Assembly: GCF_000316665.1 (NCBI RefSeq)
Contig: NC_019678.1
Location: 1,674,001 to 1,738,000 of the forward strand
DNA: 64,000 nucleotides
Direction of reading: 5' to 3'
From: Rivularia sp. PCC 7116
Lineage (GTDB): Bacteria; Cyanobacteriota; Cyanobacteriia; Cyanobacteriales; Nostocaceae
Part shown: in pieces, positions 1-10,228 of the stretch
Layout of the letters: each line of letters opens with the position of its first letter
How positions within the stretch are numbered: position 1 is the stretch's first letter
Program-made: the position numbers and the translations under genes
Notes under the pieces: model-generated
Database searches by the model: none
What the model was told of the DNA's origin: nothing
Seen by the model: the letters and a program-made list of their open reading frames with translations, nothing else

Positions 1-3000
1 TCAATATATTGCGTTATTTTTTTATCAACTAATTCAAGGTTATTTCCACTTAAAAATAAATTTTTACTTATATTCCAAGCACTATAACTTGCAAATTCTA
101 TATCACCAGTTTCTATTCCATTTTGTATACCTTCTTGCATCGACAAAATTGTTTGCTTCACTGGCTCTTTAAAATGTCCAATCATAGCGTTGAACAAAAA
201 ATAAATTTTGCACTTGAGTGAACTAGCACTCATTTTGTCAAGCACTGATATACTTAAACGCCCGAATCTATAACCTTTTTCAATATCTCCAAATTTTTCA
301 CATAGTATTGCACCATAGGCATCATAAGCGAAAGCAGCAGCCCCACAATTACCATATTTAACTGATAACCGAACCATTGCCAATACTGCTAATGGAAAGT
401 ACAAAGAGCCTCCCATACTAGCAGCAGGAGCTATAAGCATTAGTATTTGCATAGCAGCTAGTTTATAAGCATCAGTCATTCTAGGCAAATAAGCTAAATC
501 TTCGATTTTTCTTCCAGCTAAAGTTAATTTAGTTTGCAAAGCAGAAACCAAAATATACCCCATTTTTGGTTCGGCAGGTAATCGCACACCGAGTAGCTTT
601 AAAACCTGGACTCCTATTTCTAAAGCTTCTGACATACGGTTTTGAGCGATACTAGACTGGATCTGAATTTCATATATTCTGACTTTATCCAAAATAGTAT
701 TAGCTTTTTGCAGTGTGAACTTGCCTAATTTTTTTGATTTTTCAAAATTACCATGTAGATATTCTGCTTCTACAGCCTCTATATGTATGCTTAATATTAG
801 TTCGTAGCTATTTTGCCAATTACAATTTTCTAAAAGCCCTAATGCTATATTTAAATACTTAATGGCAGATTCATAAGCTGTAGCTGTTTTTGCTTTTCTC
901 CCTGCCATCAAATTAAGTTTTGCTAACTCTTCTTTCTGATATTTATTCTCAATTAGAGCTACACCAAAATTTAGCTGATTCACAATATCTAAAATATTGT
1001 CCGAAAGTAATTCTGGTGGGGTTTTCTTTAATAATAACTGACCTATCTTAAGATGAGTTGCTTTTTTATCTGATTCTGGAATGAATGAATATGCTGCTTG
1101 CTGAACGCGGTCATGTAAAAATCGATAACCAACTCTTGAAATGTTGGACTTTAAACTAATTACAGATAAATTTTTATAGCTTATATCTTTATCATCTTTT
1201 TCTATATTGTCTTCAAATACTAAAGGTATTTTGTAAGCTTCACTTAGGGGTAAAATCAATCCAGCCTGTAACGCCGCGTCTAATTCTTTAGCAGTACTGA
1301 CTGAAAATTTTTCGTTTACAATTGACAGCACATCAAGTGTAAATTTATCTCCAATACAGGCTGCTAGCTGCAATACTTTTTGTGTAGATTCTGGTAGTTT
1401 TTTTATCCTATTGGCTACTAGCTCTACTATACTTTTGTCAGTTATACCTATAGTTTGAATTTCTTCAATATCCCACTTCCACATTCCTTGACTTTTCTGT
1501 TTATTCATTAGAGACGAGAAGGGAGTAAAATCGAATTTTAAAAGGTTTTCTTGATAAAGCGTTTGCAATAGTTGATTAATGAAAAAAGGATTGCTACCAG
1601 TTTTATTATAAATTAACTCAGCCAGAGTATTGACTCTTTCTGTATCGTCGTTTAAAGTTTCAGCTACTAACTGAGTTACATCTGTAATTTCAAGTGACTT
1701 TAAAACAATATTATTAACAATTGCATTATTTCTCTCAATTTCTTCTACAGTCTGAATTAAAGGATGAGTTGAACTAACTTCGTTATCGCGGTAAGCTCCA
1801 ATCAGTAGTAAATGTTTAGTTTCGGATTCACCAGTCAATATTTGCATCAACTTCAATGTTCCAGAGTCTGCCCATTGTAAGTCATCAAGAAAAATAACTA
1901 AAGGATGTTCTTTTTGAGCAAAGACATTAATAAACTCGGAAAAAACACGATTAAAACGGTTTTGCGCTTCCATTCCAGCCAATTCGGATATTTCCACTTG
2001 TTTACCAATGATGAGTTCAACTTCTGGAATTACATCAATGATTACCTGTCCATTTGCACCAACAGCAGCTAATATTTTGCTGCGCCATTTTTCGAGTTCA
2101 TTTGCACTTTCTGTAAGTAGCTGCTGCATCAAGCTACTAAAAGCTTGAATTAATGAAGCGTAAGGAATATTGCGTTTGAATTGGTCAAACTTACCGCTAA
2201 TAAAGTAACCGCGCTTTTCGGTAATAGGTTTATTTACTTCGTAAACTACTGATGATTTACCAATTCCCGAGTACCCAGAAACTAGCATCAGTTCGCGACT
2301 TCCTTTACTGACTCTTTCAAAAGCATCAAGAAGTAGATTAACTTGAGTTTCCCTACCGTAAAGCTTTTGAGGAATGAGTAATTGACTTAATATATCCAAT
2401 CTTCCTGGTTGGAACTCAACAATCGTTCCCGTCATTTCTAACTGTTCGCGACACAGTTCTAAATCGGCTAAAATTCCTTTTGCTGTTTGATAGCGGTCTT
2501 CGGCGTTTTTCGCGATCAACTTTTTTACTACATTTGCGATCGCATTAGGAACTTCTGGATTTAGTTGTTGAATTTGAATGGGTTGTCTAGCAATATGGGA
2601 GTGAATTAACTCTAAGGGGTCTTTACTTTGAAAAGGTACTCTACCAGTAAGCATTTCATAGAAAGTTACACCAAGCGAATAAAAATCGGTGCGATAGTCA
2701 AGGACTCGATTCATTCTCCCGGTTTGCTCAGGAGACATGTATGTTAATGTTCCTTCAAGTTGGTTAGGGTCAGTTAATAGCAGTTTTTCCTTACTGAGTC
2801 TTGAAGCGATACTAAAGTCAGTAAGCTTAACTTGTCCTGTTTCAGAATTAATAATTATATTATCAGCTTTAATATCTTTATGAATAATGTTGTGTGAGTG
2901 CAGCGAGACTAAAGCTTTTGCTAATTGAACTGCAATATTTAAAAACTTTAATAAATTTAATTTTTGGTTATTAAGTACTTTTTTAAGAGATTGTCCCCCA

Positions 3001-3266
3001 AAATCTTCTAATACCAGTATCAAACGATTTTGCTCGGTTTCAAGCCTTAATATTTTAACGACACCTTCTAAGTCAAGATTTTCAGTAATTTTATATTCGT
3101 GCTTGAGACGAGTAATCGCATCTAAAGTAGGATAGTCTTCTTTAAGTATTTTAAGAATGACTTTTTGCTGATTTTTTTGCAATGTACCCCGATAAATAAT
3201 GGTGTTGATTCCTTCGTATATGACTTCCGTAATGTCATAGCCAGGAACCAAGGTAGATGTGAGCAT
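1..3266 (-). CDS. HstK-type Ser/Thr kinase-AAA signalling protein (C-terminus cut by window edge)
   Basis: The reading frame is open from an ATG at 3266 to the window edge, about 1,088 codons without a stop. A Hanks-type kinase domain fills roughly residues 10-265, with the catalytic loop reading HKDIKADN near residue 130 and the metal-binding motif reading DFS, not DFG, at 150-152. A P-loop ATPase follows, with Walker A GYSGIGKSS near residue 330 and Walker B VIFLDDLQWAD. The rest is helical and TPR-like. In the cyanobacterial HstK family this order continues into GAF and histidine-kinase or other output domains, which here would lie left of position 1; that is inference. It is probably a cytoplasmic sensor linking Ser/Thr and His phosphorylation. 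The DFS and HKD variants may lower or change kinase activity. The domain call is safe; the output domain is unknown. Confidence 0.9.
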   Translation of the reverse strand, partial: MLTSTLVPGYDITEVIYEGINTIIYRGTLQKNQQKVILKILKEDYPTLDAITRLKHEYKITENLDLEGVVKILRLETEQNRLILVLEDFGGQSLKKVLNNQKLNLLKFLNIAVQLAKALVSLHSHNIIHKDIKADNIIINSETGQVKLTDFSIASRLSKEKLLLTDPNQLEGTLTYMSPEQTGRMNRVLDYRTDFYSLGVTFYEMLTGRVPFQSKDPLELIHSHIARQPIQIQQLNPEVPNAIANVVKKLIAKNAEDRYQTAKGILADLELCREQLEMTGTIVEFQPGRLDILSQLLIPQKLYGRETQVNLLLDAFERVSKGSRELMLVSGYSGIGKSSVVYEVNKPITEKRGYFISGKFDQFKRNIPYASLIQAFSSLMQQLLTESANELEKWRSKILAAVGANGQVIIDVIPEVELIIGKQVEISELAGMEAQNRFNRVFSEFINVFAQKEHPLVIFLDDLQWADSGTLKLMQILTGESETKHLLLIGAYRDNEVSSTHPLIQTVEEIERNNAIVNNIVLKSLEITDVTQLVAETLNDDTERVNTLAELIYNKTGSNPFFINQLLQTLYQENLLKFDFTPFSSLMNKQKSQGMWKWDIEEIQTIGITDKSIVELVANRIKKLPESTQKVLQLAACIGDKFTLDVLSIVNEKFSVSTAKELDAALQAGLILPLSEAYKIPLVFEDNIEKDDKDISYKNLSVISLKSNISRVGYRFLHDRVQQAAYSFIPESDKKATHLKIGQLLLKKTPPELLSDNILDIVNQLNFGVALIENKYQKEELAKLNLMAGRKAKTATAYESAIKYLNIALGLLENCNWQNSYELILSIHIEAVEAEYLHGNFEKSKKLGKFTLQKANTILDKVRIYEIQIQSSIAQNRMSEALEIGVQVLKLLGVRLPAEPKMGYILVSALQTKLTLAGRKIEDLAYLPRMTDAYKLAAMQILMLIAPAASMGGSLYFPLAVLAMVRLSVKYGNCGAAAFAYDAYGAILCEKFGDIEKGYRFGRLSISVLDKMSASSLKCKIYFLFNAMIGHFKEPVKQTILSMQEGIQNGIETGDIEFASYSAWNISKNLFLSGNNLELVDKKITQYI

Positions 3267-3536
3267 TACACAATCCTTCCTAGAAGACTATAAATGTGTT
3301 TGTATATCTAGGGTTCCCCAATATTCAGTTTTTTAAACACTTATAGGGGAAATTTGCTTAAAATTTAAAATATATTGTCAACTAGAGCAAAATTTTTATA
3401 TGTGTTCTAAACTAAAAAATAATAATCCTAAACTAAAAGTTTATGAATATAAAAATAAATCCTGCCGACTTAGACTTATAAATAACTGATTGCCCGCTTT
3501 AATGTTTCAATAATTTTTGAACAAAATCAAAATTGT

Positions 3537-5168
3537 TTAATTAATGCTTGCTTGAGTTATTTCTTCATACTTAGGTAAAGCTAAAATCATTTGTGGCAAA
3601 CTAGGTTTAGAACAATATATTAATTGCGAGTTCAAGAATTTCAATAATGGCTGTATATGTACATCTTCTAACCATTCACTCGCTAAATCCTCTATGATAT
3701 GGTGTTCTGCGATTAGCTTACCTTTAGAAAAACGGCGAACAATTGGGTGAATAAATGCACTTTCCTGTGCTGCTTCTGTATTTTCTTTATGTATGCGCTC
3801 TATTGCAAAAGGGTTTTTATTAGCTTTAAAGATATCTAAGCCAAACTCTAAACTAATAGTGTAATAATGATTATTGTTACCTAATTCACTGTCATGCACA
3901 TAATCAGTAGGAAGTTCTTGGTAGTATTGAGCATATTTATTATCATCTAATATTACAATTACATCGCATAAGAAACCAGTTTGTTGCCATAAACCCGCAC
4001 TTATATTGATGCGCTCGATAATTTCATTAACGATTTTGTCTGGAGTCAAACTAATAGTCTTACATGGTAAATTATGATTTTCATATTTCTTGTCTAATAT
4101 ATGATGTAAAGCACGAATATTGTGGCGAAATCCATGAATAAAGCCGGATTGTTTTTTCTTGAAATCTCGCATATGCATCAACACTCCAGCAAAATACAAG
4201 TCTTTAATATTACTTGATTCCCATTCTGATGTTTGTTCTGGGAAACGGTTATTAATTGTCAATTGGGGCTTACAACTTTCATCAAAAATGGAAGCATCAA
4301 AGCGCCACCCAGCACATACAATTATGCGGTCATAAATTAAGCTTTCTTTTTCTTGATGTGCATGTGCATAGCTAAAAGATACTACAAACTTATTGTTCTC
4401 ACGTTTAATATTATCAATAGTTGCATCAATGACAACATTTTGAGATTTTAGTTGATAAGTATCTAATATATTGTTATTTACCGCTCTTAAATGTCCTACA
4501 TACTTAGTTTCCCATGCCATTTTTACAGGACTAGGACTAGCTAAATGAATTTGGGCGGTTGTATCAACTAAAGCATCAGCAGTTTCAAACCCTGAATTAC
4601 CTTTTCCTATAATTAATACTTTCTCATTGATAAAATCTTCTGGATTAACAGAAATTTCTGTATAGTTCTCGGCTAATTCAATACCAGGAATTGCAGGAAC
4701 GTAAGGTTTTGTAAAACCTGTAGCAATAATCAAGCGCTTACATGTAAAAGTATTCCCATTAGCGTCTACTAATCTAAAATTATCATCTTTAGAGATTTTG
4801 ACTATCTTAGTATCATAGCTAATTTTGATATTAAAATGATTTGCAAAATCATTCAGATATTCGACTAATCTATCAGCATTAGGAAAATATCGTTTACTAT
4901 AATTTTTAAATAGCATTTCTTCACTGTCACTTAGTAAAGAATTCCAGTCCCATCTTAAGTTAATTTCTGGATTATCATACCCTGTATAAACTTTATTAAT
5001 GGAAATAAGTTTACGGTGTATAGGATACTTTTTAAAGAAAGTTCCTGGTTTTTCTCCTGCTTCTAATATGAGATAATCACGATTAGCCTTTTCAAGAAAA
5101 TAACCTAGTTGCAATCCAGCAGGACCAGCACCAATAATTAAATAATCAAATTCTTTTTTATAATTCAT
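3537..5168 (-). CDS. FAD/NAD(P)-binding flavoprotein, FMO/FOXRED2-like
   Basis: The protein has 543 residues. An N-terminal FAD Rossmann motif (IIGAGPAGLQLG, about residues 11-22) and a second dinucleotide motif (IIGKGNSGFETA, near residue 190) mark a two-dinucleotide-binding oxidoreductase of the flavin-containing monooxygenase/Pyr_redox_3 type. An ATGF segment sits between them as in this family. The last 150 residues are an extension resembling that of FOXRED2-like proteins. It probably uses NAD(P)H to reduce FAD and to hydroxylate or oxidise a soluble substrate that cannot be named from sequence. It lies 164 bp downstream of the heme-oxygenase-like diiron protein on the same strand, so the two may be co-transcribed and act on one metabolite. 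Fold confidence is high; reaction confidence is low. Confidence 0.8.
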   Translation of the reverse strand: MNYKKEFDYLIIGAGPAGLQLGYFLEKANRDYLILEAGEKPGTFFKKYPIHRKLISINKVYTGYDNPEINLRWDWNSLLSDSEEMLFKNYSKRYFPNADRLVEYLNDFANHFNIKISYDTKIVKISKDDNFRLVDANGNTFTCKRLIIATGFTKPYVPAIPGIELAENYTEISVNPEDFINEKVLIIGKGNSGFETADALVDTTAQIHLASPSPVKMAWETKYVGHLRAVNNNILDTYQLKSQNVVIDATIDNIKRENNKFVVSFSYAHAHQEKESLIYDRIIVCAGWRFDASIFDESCKPQLTINNRFPEQTSEWESSNIKDLYFAGVLMHMRDFKKKQSGFIHGFRHNIRALHHILDKKYENHNLPCKTISLTPDKIVNEIIERINISAGLWQQTGFLCDVIVILDDNKYAQYYQELPTDYVHDSELGNNNHYYTISLEFGLDIFKANKNPFAIERIHKENTEAAQESAFIHPIVRRFSKGKLIAEHHIIEDLASEWLEDVHIQPLLKFLNSQLIYCSKPSLPQMILALPKYEEITQASIN

Positions 5169-5332
5169 TTTATACTATTTTGTATTTTGTTAAATAATTA
5201 CTTTAAAGATAAAAATAATCCTGTATAAAAGTTACAATTATAGAATACAGGATATATAAATTAAGGTATTTGTTTGGATTATTGCTAGCTATTCCTGAAA
5301 AAGATTCAACTTAATATTTATTAAATTACTGA

Positions 5333-6079
5333 TTAATTATTCACTAAAGGTTCCTCTAAAGGAGTAGCCTTTAAAAATGGCTGTTCAAAATAGTTATTTT
5401 GAGCATATTTCATCAAGTTGTTAACTAATTCAGAAAAAGTTGTATAAACAGTTTCAACTATATGTATAGCTTTTGCTTTCTCATCATCAGTCAGTTGAAC
5501 ATGTTCTAAAAGCTGCTCCATATTATCCATCCCAGCAAACACATGACCTGTTTCTACAGCAAGATGAGACGCTGAAAAATAACGATTTCGCTTTTGAGTA
5601 ATTTGTTCAAGTTCTTGACCCACTTCTGCAAATGCAGAAAAAGCCACAATTCCTGTTGCTTCTACAGTTTCAATCGCAACTAATTTTATAGCTGTACTAG
5701 CATTGAGAGTACTTGCAACTAAGTTATAAGCAAGTAAGCGTGCTGTTTGTGTCTCTTCACCCCATAAAAACCTCAAAGTATCACTTAACTTTAAAGAAGA
5801 ATCTAAACCTAATCTTTCTAAATCTGTAAGAAACCACTTCCAATGACGACCATCTTCATAACTATGAAAATTAATCATCTTTTGAATTGGATCTGTAGTT
5901 GGTTCCTTTCGTAGGATACAGTTATTTAAATCCTTTACACTCATTATTAGCGGAATTACACAAGGAACCCAAACTAATCTTTGTCTAGGATGTATGCTTT
6001 TATCTCGCAAGAACTGAAAAAATGGAAGCTGTGCAAATTCTTTATTTCTCTTCTCAATTAGTTCTAAAACTTCTTTCAT
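5333..6079 (-). CDS. Heme-oxygenase-like diiron oxidase/oxygenase (HDO-like)
   Basis: This 248-residue, all-helical protein has candidate metal ligands spaced as in heme-oxygenase-like diiron enzymes (the fold of UndA, BesC, CADD and the SznF central domain): E75 and H79 in YEDGRHW, E137 or E140 in IETVEATG, and H172, E176 and H179 in SHLAVETGH. Proteins of this superfamily use two irons and O2 for N-oxygenation, C-C cleavage or desaturation. No heme-oxygenase sequence signature is evident. The ATG at 6079 opens the likely transcript; the flavoprotein gene follows on the same strand. The ligand assignment is my reading of motifs, not an alignment. A TenA-like or PqqC-like non-metal fold is the main alternative. 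Confidence 0.65.
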   Translation of the reverse strand: MKEVLELIEKRNKEFAQLPFFQFLRDKSIHPRQRLVWVPCVIPLIMSVKDLNNCILRKEPTTDPIQKMINFHSYEDGRHWKWFLTDLERLGLDSSLKLSDTLRFLWGEETQTARLLAYNLVASTLNASTAIKLVAIETVEATGIVAFSAFAEVGQELEQITQKRNRYFSASHLAVETGHVFAGMDNMEQLLEHVQLTDDEKAKAIHIVETVYTTFSELVNNLMKYAQNNYFEQPFLKATPLEEPLVNN

Positions 6080-6683
6080 TTTAATTCTCTAAGGTCAAGG
6101 TACAATATTCTTTGATTAAAGATGGTATTTGCACTAATCCCTGACACGCTCTTCTAATAAACTCAATACTTACCGAATGAAATGCAAATATTTTAGCTCT
6201 TAAAAGATTACAAGCTCAGAAGGCTTATTAAAATAATTGAGCTTAACATCAACTAACTTTTCTCAAACTTATTCATTAAACAATATTCAGCTTTAGCAGT
6301 GTTGTCTTCACTCCATAACTAATTACTAAGTGTGACAAAATATTTTTGAAATGGGTAGGGGTTTAGACTAATCTTTATTAAAAGAAAAATAATTAGAAAA
6401 AATACGGATAACTCAATCAACTATTAAGTCATGCCATATGCTTTTTAGTTGATATAATTTTCAGAGAAAATACTTAGGCTTTACTATTTATCTACTTAAA
6501 ATGATTAATTCTTCAATTAACCGTTATTGATTATGTAGATAAATTCCACATTCAATTTTGGATTAGCATTTATAGGCTGGCGAAAACAATCAAATTGCTT
6601 TTAATTTCAAGATAAATAGGACTGAACAGCACCATTTAAGAGCCTCCAAGCCTTAGTTCATAGGTTCAACATCAAAGTCAATC

Positions 6684-6716
6684 AAAAAAACAGCCCAAAT
6701 CTATTGAAATGGGCTG
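6684..6716 (-). terminator. Intrinsic terminator, leftward
   Basis: CAGCCCA (6691-6697) pairs perfectly with TGGGCTG (6710-6716). Read on the minus strand the stem is followed directly by seven T residues (complement of 6684-6690). It lies downstream of glgA, about 370 bp past its stop, and probably ends that transcript. Confidence 0.65.
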
Positions 6717-6726
6717 AAAATTAACT

Positions 6727-6745
6727 AGTCCTCTTTTAGAGGACT
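6727..6745. repeat. Perfect 8-bp hairpin
   Basis: AGTCCTCT (6727-6734) and AGAGGACT (6738-6745) form a perfect stem with a three-base loop. No long T run follows on either strand, so this is either a processing or pausing hairpin or part of the local repeat cluster. Confidence 0.5.
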
Positions 6746-6864
6746 TAAACTATTAGCTGAGGGTTTGCAAACCTTATTGATTGCACACACCTATGCTTAC
6801 CAAGGCTACGGTGTACATACAAGTACTCTTGGCATAGATTTCAAGGATTTCAAGCCCGTCAAAT

Positions 6865-6980
6865 TGTCATTGTTCGCTGTGCGAAGCATTCACCTCAAGG
6901 GTGTGGATCGTTGCAAGAGGCTGGGATTTCTATGTCCTAATGCACACGCTCCACTAACTTCGTTCCTCCTGGCAATGACA
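6865..6980. repeat. Inverted-repeat element, TGTCATTG family, copy 1
   Basis: This 116-bp element begins TGTCATTG and ends CAATGACA. Read on the minus strand it shares ordered blocks with 58462-58562: TGTCATTGC at the start, then AATCCCAGCC, CTTGC, GAT, AGGTGAA, and GAATGCTTC towards the end. No coding capacity is evident. It is probably a non-autonomous repeat of the kind scattered through cyanobacterial genomes. Confidence 0.7.
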
Positions 6981-7084
6981 AGGCTTCGAGCTATTTAACT
7001 CATAGTTGAGAACTCGCTTCTAGTTAGGATTTTAAGACTTCTGTATACACGATAGCCTTAACAAGGAGAGGAGAATGGGTAGTT

Positions 7085-8497
7085 TTAACTCTTCACAGCC
7101 ACTTCTTCCTTCTTCTCTTCTTCTGGTAAACCCAACATCGACTTATACAAACTTACATACTTTTTAGCTGAAAGCTCCCAACTGAAATTCTGACTCATAC
7201 CCCGTTTTTGTAATTCTTGCCATTGCGGCTTGAAGCGAAAGCCTTCCCAAGCGCGTACCATGCAGGTGTACTGGTCTAAGGCTTCGTAACGGTCGAAGCA
7301 ATAACCCGTTCCTGTATGATTTACTGGATCGTGATGAGATACTGTATCTACTAGTCCTCCTGTGCGGCGGACAATTGGCACGCAACCGTAGCGCATTGCT
7401 AGCATTTGACTGATACCGCAGGGTTCAAAACGACTCGGCATTAAGAATGCATCGCTTCCGGCGTAAATACGACGAGCTAATGCATCGTTGTATAAGATAT
7501 AGCTCGCCATCCGTCCGGGAAAACGAGATGCCATTTGCCATAGCTGGGTTTCGTAATTTCTGTCTCCCGTACCCAAAACTATAAACTGAGCATCTGTGTA
7601 GGATAAAAACTTATCAAGAACCTGCATCATTAAATCAATGCCTTTCTGTTCCACTAAACGGGATACCATCCCAACTAAAAAGGCATTGCTGTTAACTTCT
7701 AATCCTAATTCTTCTTGTAAAGCGATTTTATTCGGCTTGCGTTTATCTAAAGTTTCACTAGTGAATTTTTCACCAATATATTTATCTGTTTGTGGGTCGT
7801 AAACTTCGGTATCTATACCATTGACAATACCCGATAACTTACCGCTAATAAATGACAGCAATCCTTCCAATGTTTCGCCATAATCAGCAGTTTTGATTTG
7901 CTCGGCATAAGTTGGAGAAACTGTAGTTACTTTATCAGCAAACTGTACCGCAGCAGCCATCGTATTGTGCCCCTGCATGTACCACGGACACCAGGTAATT
8001 TTCTCTAAATACCAGTACCAAGGACCTTGATAAGCTAAATTATGAATTGTAAATACGGTACTAATATCAGGAGATTGATGCAGCCATACCGGAAGCATCC
8101 CCGTATGCCAATCGTGACAGTGAACTATCTCGGGTTTCCAGTAATTCCAGATAAACTCAGCAGCACCATTAGCAAAGAAAGTGAAGCGCCAATCTTCATC
8201 GTCACCACCATAAACTTTGCGCGGATCGAAAGCCGGATGCCCAAATAAATACAAAGGAACATCAGTAGTAGGAAGCACCGATTCGTAAACCGCAAAATCA
8301 TTGAACATGGCATTTCCCTTCCAAACTGGATCTTCGGGAATTTCCATTTTGTCTGGTAAAAAACCATAGTAAGGCATGAGAATACGCACATCATGCCCCA
8401 TTTTCCGCAAAATCTTCGGCAATGCACCCACAACATCACCCATGCCGCCAACTTTGGCTACTGGAGCCGCTTCAGCTGCCACAAATAGAATCCGCAT
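7085..8497 (-). CDS. glgA: Glycogen synthase (ADP-glucose, GT5), GlgA1 type
   Basis: GlgA transfers glucose from ADP-glucose to the non-reducing end of alpha-1,4-glucan in the cytoplasm and is central to cyanobacterial carbon storage. The 470-residue product starts with [12 protein letters not shown] followed by the KVGGMGDV motif that binds ADP-glucose (K15-G18). It carries HCHDWHTG and TIHNLAYQG in the first lobe, then the second Rossmann lobe with [11 protein letters not shown] and the acceptor-site region [10 protein letters not shown], followed by [10 protein letters not shown]. Length and residues match the cyanobacterial GlgA1 type more closely than GlgA2. The gene lies downstream of hemC on the same strand with a 293-bp gap containing hairpins, so co-transcription is uncertain. 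A leftward terminator at 6684-6716 probably closes the unit. Confidence 0.96.
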   Translation of the reverse strand: MRILFVAAEAAPVAKVGGMGDVVGALPKILRKMGHDVRILMPYYGFLPDKMEIPEDPVWKGNAMFNDFAVYESVLPTTDVPLYLFGHPAFDPRKVYGGDDEDWRFTFFANGAAEFIWNYWKPEIVHCHDWHTGMLPVWLHQSPDISTVFTIHNLAYQGPWYWYLEKITWCPWYMQGHNTMAAAVQFADKVTTVSPTYAEQIKTADYGETLEGLLSFISGKLSGIVNGIDTEVYDPQTDKYIGEKFTSETLDKRKPNKIALQEELGLEVNSNAFLVGMVSRLVEQKGIDLMMQVLDKFLSYTDAQFIVLGTGDRNYETQLWQMASRFPGRMASYILYNDALARRIYAGSDAFLMPSRFEPCGISQMLAMRYGCVPIVRRTGGLVDTVSHHDPVNHTGTGYCFDRYEALDQYTCMVRAWEGFRFKPQWQELQKRGMSQNFSWELSAKKYVSLYKSMLGLPEEEKKEEVAVKS

Positions 8498-8790
8498 TTC
8501 AGTTATCAGTTATCAGTTGTCAGTTATAAATTATCAGTTGTTGGTTGATAGTTGTTAGCTGTTAGTTGTTAATCTTTACCAGGCGATTTAATATGACCTC
8601 CAAGTACGCTGCCAAGACTGCGGCTACACGGGCAAAGTCCACCTTAGTGGACTTATTTGAGATGATCGTTAACCCGTGCAAGCAGATTTTGTCCGCAATG
8701 ACATACCGTCTCTCGTTCGCGGAGCGTGCCTGAAAGGCATAGGTAGATATTAATTCGCCGGTTGCCTGCCCACTGTTAACTGTTAACCGA
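8498..8790. other. glgA-hemC intergenic region with tandem repeats and nested hairpins
   Basis: Next to glgA (8499-8575) are degenerate TTATCAG/TTAGTTG heptamer-type repeats. Further on, CACGGG (8627-8632) pairs with CCCGTG (8673-8678), enclosing a perfect hairpin AAGTCCAC (8635-8642)/GTGGACTT (8647-8654). No gene is supported: the frames that cross it lack any recognisable domain. It may be a repeat insertion or a transcript-processing structure. Confidence 0.55.
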
Positions 8791-9762
8791 TTACCCGCGT
8801 TCAAGAGTAGCGAAAATCTCATCCAAGATTTCCTGCGCTCCTTGTTCGCGCAAACGCTGTGCTAGTTCGCTTCCTAATTTTTCTGGATCGGACAAAGAAC
8901 CAGTTACAGTGTCTTGAACGCGCTTTGTACCATCGATACTGGCAACTATCCCCGTCATGGTCAATTCGTCGCCGTTAATTTCGGTATTTACCCCGATAGG
9001 TACTTGACAACCGCCTTCTAAATCCCTTAGAAAAGCTCTTTCTGCAAGACAGCGATCGCGAGTTTGAGGATGCTCGATTGCTTCTTTGAGCAAGGATATC
9101 AGTTGTTCGTTGTCGGAAAGACATTCTATGCCCAATGCACCTTGTCCGACTGCATGAAGGGATATTTCCTTGGGAATAACTTGATGTATGCGCTCTGCCA
9201 TTCCCAAGCGTCCCAAACCTGCTGCTGCCAAGATTAAAGCGTCGTATTCTCCGGAGTCTAGTTTGGCAAGACGGGTATTTAAGTTACCGCGTACATCTTT
9301 GAACTCAAAGTGAGGAAAATGATGCCGCAACTGTGCTAAGCGTCGCAGGGAAGATGTACCAATAACTGCGCCTTTAGGCAAAGTTTCGATCTGCTTGTCT
9401 TTGTGCTTTTCATGTACAACCAAAGCATCTGCTGGGTTTTCTCTTTCGCTAATTGCCGCTAAACCCAATCCTTCTGGTAAACGAGTAGGTAAATCCTTCA
9501 GAGAATGAACTGCAAAGTCAATCTCCCGATTCATCATTCCCAATTCCAGTTCTTTGGTGAATAATGCTTTGTCACCAATCTTCGCTAAAGCCACGTCCAA
9601 GATTTTGTCACCCTTAGTAGACATGGTGTGAACTTCAAACTTGATATCAGGAAACTTCTTAGAAAGTTGTTCCTTTACCCAGTAGGTCTGGATAAGAGCG
9701 AGCTGGCTTTTACGAGAACCGATGCGAATAGTTGTGATAGAACTCGAAACAACTGATGTCAT
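8791..9762 (-). CDS. hemC: Porphobilinogen deaminase (hydroxymethylbilane synthase)
   Basis: The enzyme condenses four porphobilinogen units into hydroxymethylbilane in the tetrapyrrole pathway that feeds heme, chlorophyll and bilins. The 323-residue product shows the family landmarks in order: [38 protein letters not shown], and EGGCQVPIG carrying the dipyrromethane-cofactor cysteine at about residue 252. The length is normal. The start at 9762 gives [17 protein letters not shown], leaving a short tail before the conserved core. It stands upstream of glgA on the same strand; pcyA, which consumes heme-derived biliverdin, is elsewhere in the window. Confidence 0.97.
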   Translation of the reverse strand: MTSVVSSSITTIRIGSRKSQLALIQTYWVKEQLSKKFPDIKFEVHTMSTKGDKILDVALAKIGDKALFTKELELGMMNREIDFAVHSLKDLPTRLPEGLGLAAISERENPADALVVHEKHKDKQIETLPKGAVIGTSSLRRLAQLRHHFPHFEFKDVRGNLNTRLAKLDSGEYDALILAAAGLGRLGMAERIHQVIPKEISLHAVGQGALGIECLSDNEQLISLLKEAIEHPQTRDRCLAERAFLRDLEGGCQVPIGVNTEINGDELTMTGIVASIDGTKRVQDTVTGSLSDPEKLGSELAQRLREQGAQEILDEIFATLERG

Positions 9763-10228
9763 AAACCAATTTGTGGTTAGGAGGAGATATATTCCTTATA
9801 TAGACTACCTTAGTTAGAGACTCTAAGAATTCATTTACCTAGTCTAGGTCAAGTAAATTGAGGCATTTTTTAACATTACTTTACTAACTTTTGTTAAAAA
9901 TTTAGCAGCAAAATGTAGATACACTAAAAATCACATCTCAGAAGAAAGTTTTTGTTTTGATTTCTGGTAGAATGGAGGGAAAAATAAATTGCAAAATTAT
10001 AAAGAATAATTAATTTTTTGCGGTCAATATTTTATTTTTTATTTGGTGACAACTAATTAGATATTTTAATTTAATAGATATAAGCAAAATTTATTTACGC
10101 TGCTAATATCTAGCTTGATAAGCTGTTGCGTATTTTATTTAGATGCAGCAGGCTGGCTGTTCTACTGGCGCTACAAAAATTTTTACTTTTCCTGTTATAC
10201 AATCTAGCGGCACATCAGCCTAGCTCAA

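Larger units (their letters stand above)
6080..7084. other. Intergenic region with terminator, hairpins and a repeat element
   Basis: No convincing gene is present. The part nearest 6080 is AT-rich and probably holds the promoter of the leftward diiron-protein gene. Around 6684-6745 lie two hairpins, the first with the shape of a leftward terminator. The dodecamer GGTTTGCAAACC near 6762-6773 is a perfect palindrome. Positions 6865-6980 hold an inverted-repeat element related to 58462-58562. A 77-codon rightward frame starting at 6765 runs across this repeat and is not supported. Confidence 0.7.

Noticed and set aside
6765-6998. 77-codon plus-strand frame
   Set aside because: It runs across the TGTCATTG repeat and a palindrome, has no domain and no ribosome-binding site.
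8562-8822. 86-codon minus-strand frame overlapping the end of hemC
   Set aside because: It spans tandem repeats and hairpins in the glgA-hemC gap and lacks recognisable content.
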